Below are positions 46,016 to 47,767 of a DNA stretch of 47,767 nt, piece after piece; the first letter of the stretch is position 1; the number at the start of each line of letters is the position of its first letter. A program made the position numbers and the translations under genes. Where the stretch lies: positions 1 to 47,767 of the forward strand of contig NZ_AOIU01000029.1 of the NCBI RefSeq assembly GCF_000337455.1, given 5' to 3'. The notes beneath the pieces are model-generated. The model worked only from the letters and a program-made list of their open reading frames with translations, did no database searches and was not told the origin of the DNA. This DNA comes from Halosimplex carlsbadense 2-9-1 (lineage in GTDB: Archaea > Halobacteriota > Halobacteria > Halobacteriales > Haloarculaceae).

Positions 46016-46401
46016 CGTTCGACCATCTCCCGCGTGATCGTCTCGGGCAGCAACTCGCCGAGTTCGTACTCGACGGCACCGTCCGAGCCCTCGCAGACGA
46101 CGACGAACGACTCCTCGCAGAACTCCGCGAGCGACTGGCGGCACATCCCGCAGGGGGTCACGCCGTCCTCGGCGGCAGAGGAGACGGCGAGGCGGTCGAA
46201 CTCGCGGTGGCCGTCGCGGACCGCCGTCCCGAGCGCGACCTCCTCGGCGTGGAGGCTGTTGCTGTAGTTGGCGTTCTCGATGTTACAGCCCGTGTAGACG
46301 CGGCCGTCGGCGACCCGTAGCGCCGCGCCGACGGCGTACTCGGAGTACGGGGCGTAGGCGGCCTCGCGAGCCTCGCGCGCTTGGTCGAGTAGGTCCTTCA
46401 T
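46012..46401 (-). CDS. cdd: Cytidine deaminase (zinc, tetrameric-size)
   Basis: This 129-aa enzyme has the substrate loop GCNIENANYSNS (38-49), zinc ligand and catalytic Glu in H51-A-E53, and P83-C84-x2-C87 with the two Cys ligands. Classical tetrameric enzymes have CAE; the His form is otherwise typical of the larger dimeric enzymes. It converts cytidine and deoxycytidine to uridine forms for the co-transcribed uridine phosphorylase. A CTTAAG box at -27 predicts a leaderless mRNA. Confidence 0.94.
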   Translation of the reverse strand: MKDLLDQAREAREAAYAPYSEYAVGAALRVADGRVYTGCNIENANYSNSLHAEEVALGTAVRDGHREFDRLAVSSAAEDGVTPCGMCRQSLAEFCEESFVVVCEGSDGAVEYELGELLPETITREMVER

Positions 46402-46422
46402 GGGCGTACCGAGCGGTGGATA

Positions 46423-46432
46423 GCACTTAAGC
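46423..46432 (-). promoter_or_regulatory. TATA box of the cdd-udp operon
   Basis: The minus-strand GGCTTAAGTG is centred about 27 bp before the cdd ATG. Confidence 0.55.
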
Positions 46433-46527
46433 CGTCGCCCGCGGAGCGACTCCCCTCTTGCGCCGATCCGGCGGCTCGCGGCGATCCGGCGTAACGAACT
46501 TGTGGGCGGGACGACACGTATCGGACG

Positions 46528-47292
46528 ATGCGACGCTGGCTCCGCGCGTCCCTGACCGCCTACGCTGCGCTGCTCGTCGGGCCGGCGGCGACGCTGGCTC
46601 CGACGCCGACGTGGCCGTCGTTCGCGGGCGGCGTGACCCTCGGTAGCGCCCTCGGTTTCGCGGTGACCGCTCCGCTCGACGGCCCCGAGGACGTGCTGAC
46701 GCTCCCGCGGGTCCTCACCGGGTTCGCGCTCCCGCTGGGGTGGCTCGGGCCGGCGTGGACCGGTGCCGCGTCGATCCCCTCGTTCCTGTTCACGCCCTGG
46801 GCGGCGGGCGCACTGGCCGTCGTCCCGTGGTTCGCCGCCGTCCTCGTCGCCTCCGAGTGGCGGACTCGCGAGCGGATCGACGCGCTGGGCGAGCGGGTCG
46901 TCTTCGAGGCGCGAAAGCCATCCGAGACGCGCCGGCAGACGCGGATCGCCGCGGCGGCGGTCCTGGGAATCGCGGTCGTCGTCGCCGTCGTCTCCTTCGC
47001 GCTCGGTGGCGCCGGCGAGTCGATGTACTGGCTGTTCCCGACGCTGCTCCCGGTCTGGATCCCGGTCCTCGCCGGCTCCGACGGGAAGGAAGTCGCCGTC
47101 GCGGACGGCGGACTGCGCGTCGAACGACAGGTCCACGGCTGGGACACCGTCGACGGCTACGAACTGACCGACGACGCGCTCACGCTGACTCGACCGAAGT
47201 GGTACCACGCCGACCTCTCGTTCGACTCCGGCGACATCGAGGACGTGGAGGCCGTGACCGCCGCGCTGGACGACGTGCTGTCCCGTCGCTGA
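46528..47292 (+). CDS. Membrane protein with C-terminal PH-like domain, hypothetical
   Basis: This 254-aa protein has about five hydrophobic segments (about 8-25, 33-50, 62-80, 90-110 and 138-178). A cytoplasmic part of about 70 residues follows, starting DGKEVAVADGGLRVERQVHGWDTVDGYELTDDALTL, a pattern like bacterial PH or DUF-type beta sandwiches next to membrane helices. It lies between the cdd-udp operon and the phosphomutase gene, on the opposite strand. No named family is recognised. Confidence 0.75.
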   Translation: MRRWLRASLTAYAALLVGPAATLAPTPTWPSFAGGVTLGSALGFAVTAPLDGPEDVLTLPRVLTGFALPLGWLGPAWTGAASIPSFLFTPWAAGALAVVPWFAAVLVASEWRTRERIDALGERVVFEARKPSETRRQTRIAAAAVLGIAVVVAVVSFALGGAGESMYWLFPTLLPVWIPVLAGSDGKEVAVADGGLRVERQVHGWDTVDGYELTDDALTLTRPKWYHADLSFDSGDIEDVEAVTAALDDVLSRR

Positions 47293-47316
47293 GGCCCGGT
47301 CGACGACGAACGCGGA

Positions 47317-47767
47317 TCAGGCGTCGGCGACGGCGTCGCGGACGACGGTCGTCACCGCGTCGACCAGACCGGCCACGTCCTCGCTCTCGGCGTAGACGCG
47401 GACGTACGGTTCGGTCCCGCTCGGACGGACGAGCGTCCACGAGCCGTCGCGCAGTTCGAGCCGCACGCCGTACTCCGTATCGACGCTCGCCTCGGGGAAC
47501 TCGGCGGGGAGTCGCTGTTCGACCAGCGCCATCGCGCGCCCCTTGGCGTCGTCGGGACACTCCACGCTGACCTTCCGGTAGGGCCGCTCGGTCACCGGGT
47601 CGCGCAACACGGCGAGGCCGGGACCGGCGACGAGGCGGGCGAGCACCGCCGCGCTCGCGACGCCGTCGATCCAGCCGCCGAAGGCGGTGTGGACGTGTTT
47701 CCACGGCTCGGCCGCGAAGACGACCTCGGTGTCCTCGTCGCCGGCGTCGCGGGCGGCGGCGATCCCC
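47317..47767 (-). CDS. Phosphohexomutase/phosphomannomutase family protein, C-terminal part
   Basis: The gene runs off the right end; about 149 C-terminal codons are present. EVVFAAEPWKHVHTAFGGWIDG is the end of domain 3 and its link to domain 4, where EPWK replaces the usual E-x-SGH sugar-ring-contact motif. RPSGTEPYVRVYAES near the C terminus is the phosphate-binding loop of alpha-D-phosphohexomutases. The family interconverts hexose or hexosamine 1- and 6-phosphates and sometimes pentose phosphates. The catalytic Ser and metal site lie outside the window, so the substrate cannot be decided. Confidence 0.85.
   Translation of the reverse strand, partial: GIAAARDAGDEDTEVVFAAEPWKHVHTAFGGWIDGVASAAVLARLVAGPGLAVLRDPVTERPYRKVSVECPDDAKGRAMALVEQRLPAEFPEASVDTEYGVRLELRDGSWTLVRPSGTEPYVRVYAESEDVAGLVDAVTTVVRDAVADA

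Overview
This is a high-GC haloarchaeal (class Halobacteria) chromosome segment. The evidence is acidic proteins, TATA boxes centred 26-30 bp before leaderless starts, a DNA topoisomerase VI pair next to gyrase, an RPA/RPAP/RPE operon, a PGF-CTERM surface protein, a Htr-type transducer and archaeal-type riboflavin and ligase genes. Genus cannot be fixed from the sequence alone. Both edges are contig-like: bases 1-27 are a Nextera/Tn5 mosaic-end adapter that was not trimmed, and a phosphohexomutase gene runs off the right end.

Layout. 1-2.4 kb: the tail of a Ca-binding-repeat protein, a DUF2064-like protein, tRNA-Ser(UGA), a small membrane protein, and a 650-bp non-coding block made of direct repeats and a run of perfect hairpins. 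2.4-6.1 kb (minus): the RPA single-strand-binding operon (rpa1, rpap1, rpe) with overlapping stops and starts. 6.3-10.3 kb: single genes including the archaeal riboflavin reductase, thioredoxin reductase, a DUF2270 membrane protein and a DUF357 protein. 10.4-13.4 kb: an HTH regulator, an Nramp-like transporter and a His-rich small protein. 13.5-18.3 kb (minus): lactate permease plus a fused FAD/Fe-S D-lactate dehydrogenase, led by a possible 37-codon upstream ORF. 18.3-19.0 kb is non-coding. 19.0-23.2 kb: a PilB/PilC-type pilus assembly pair whose membrane protein ends in an extra exported domain. 23.3-26.7 kb: ATP-dependent DNA ligase, an MBL-fold hydrolase and a CPBP protease.

26.7-35.1 kb is the topoisomerase block: top6B-top6A on the minus strand and gyrB-gyrA on the plus strand diverge from a 225-bp shared promoter region. 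In both operons the two subunit genes are bridged by a tiny ORF that overlaps the next start. 35.2-37.4 kb: a large PGF-CTERM surface protein carrying the same module as the pilus membrane protein. 37.4-41.5 kb: arginase, a small membrane protein, a decayed sugar-nucleotide epimerase, an HTH regulator, a type II NADH dehydrogenase and a 60-aa membrane protein. 41.6-45.1 kb: a six-helix methyl-accepting transducer and a CNNM/CorC transporter preceded by an Arg-rich 15-codon leaderless ORF. 45.2-47.8 kb: cytidine deaminase and uridine phosphorylase (one operon), a membrane protein and the partial phosphomutase.

No CRISPR array, IS element or provirus was seen. The most interesting signals are small: bridging or leader micro-ORFs in front of gyrA, top6A, lctP and the CNNM gene, a module shared by two envelope proteins, and a hairpin array beside the tRNA.
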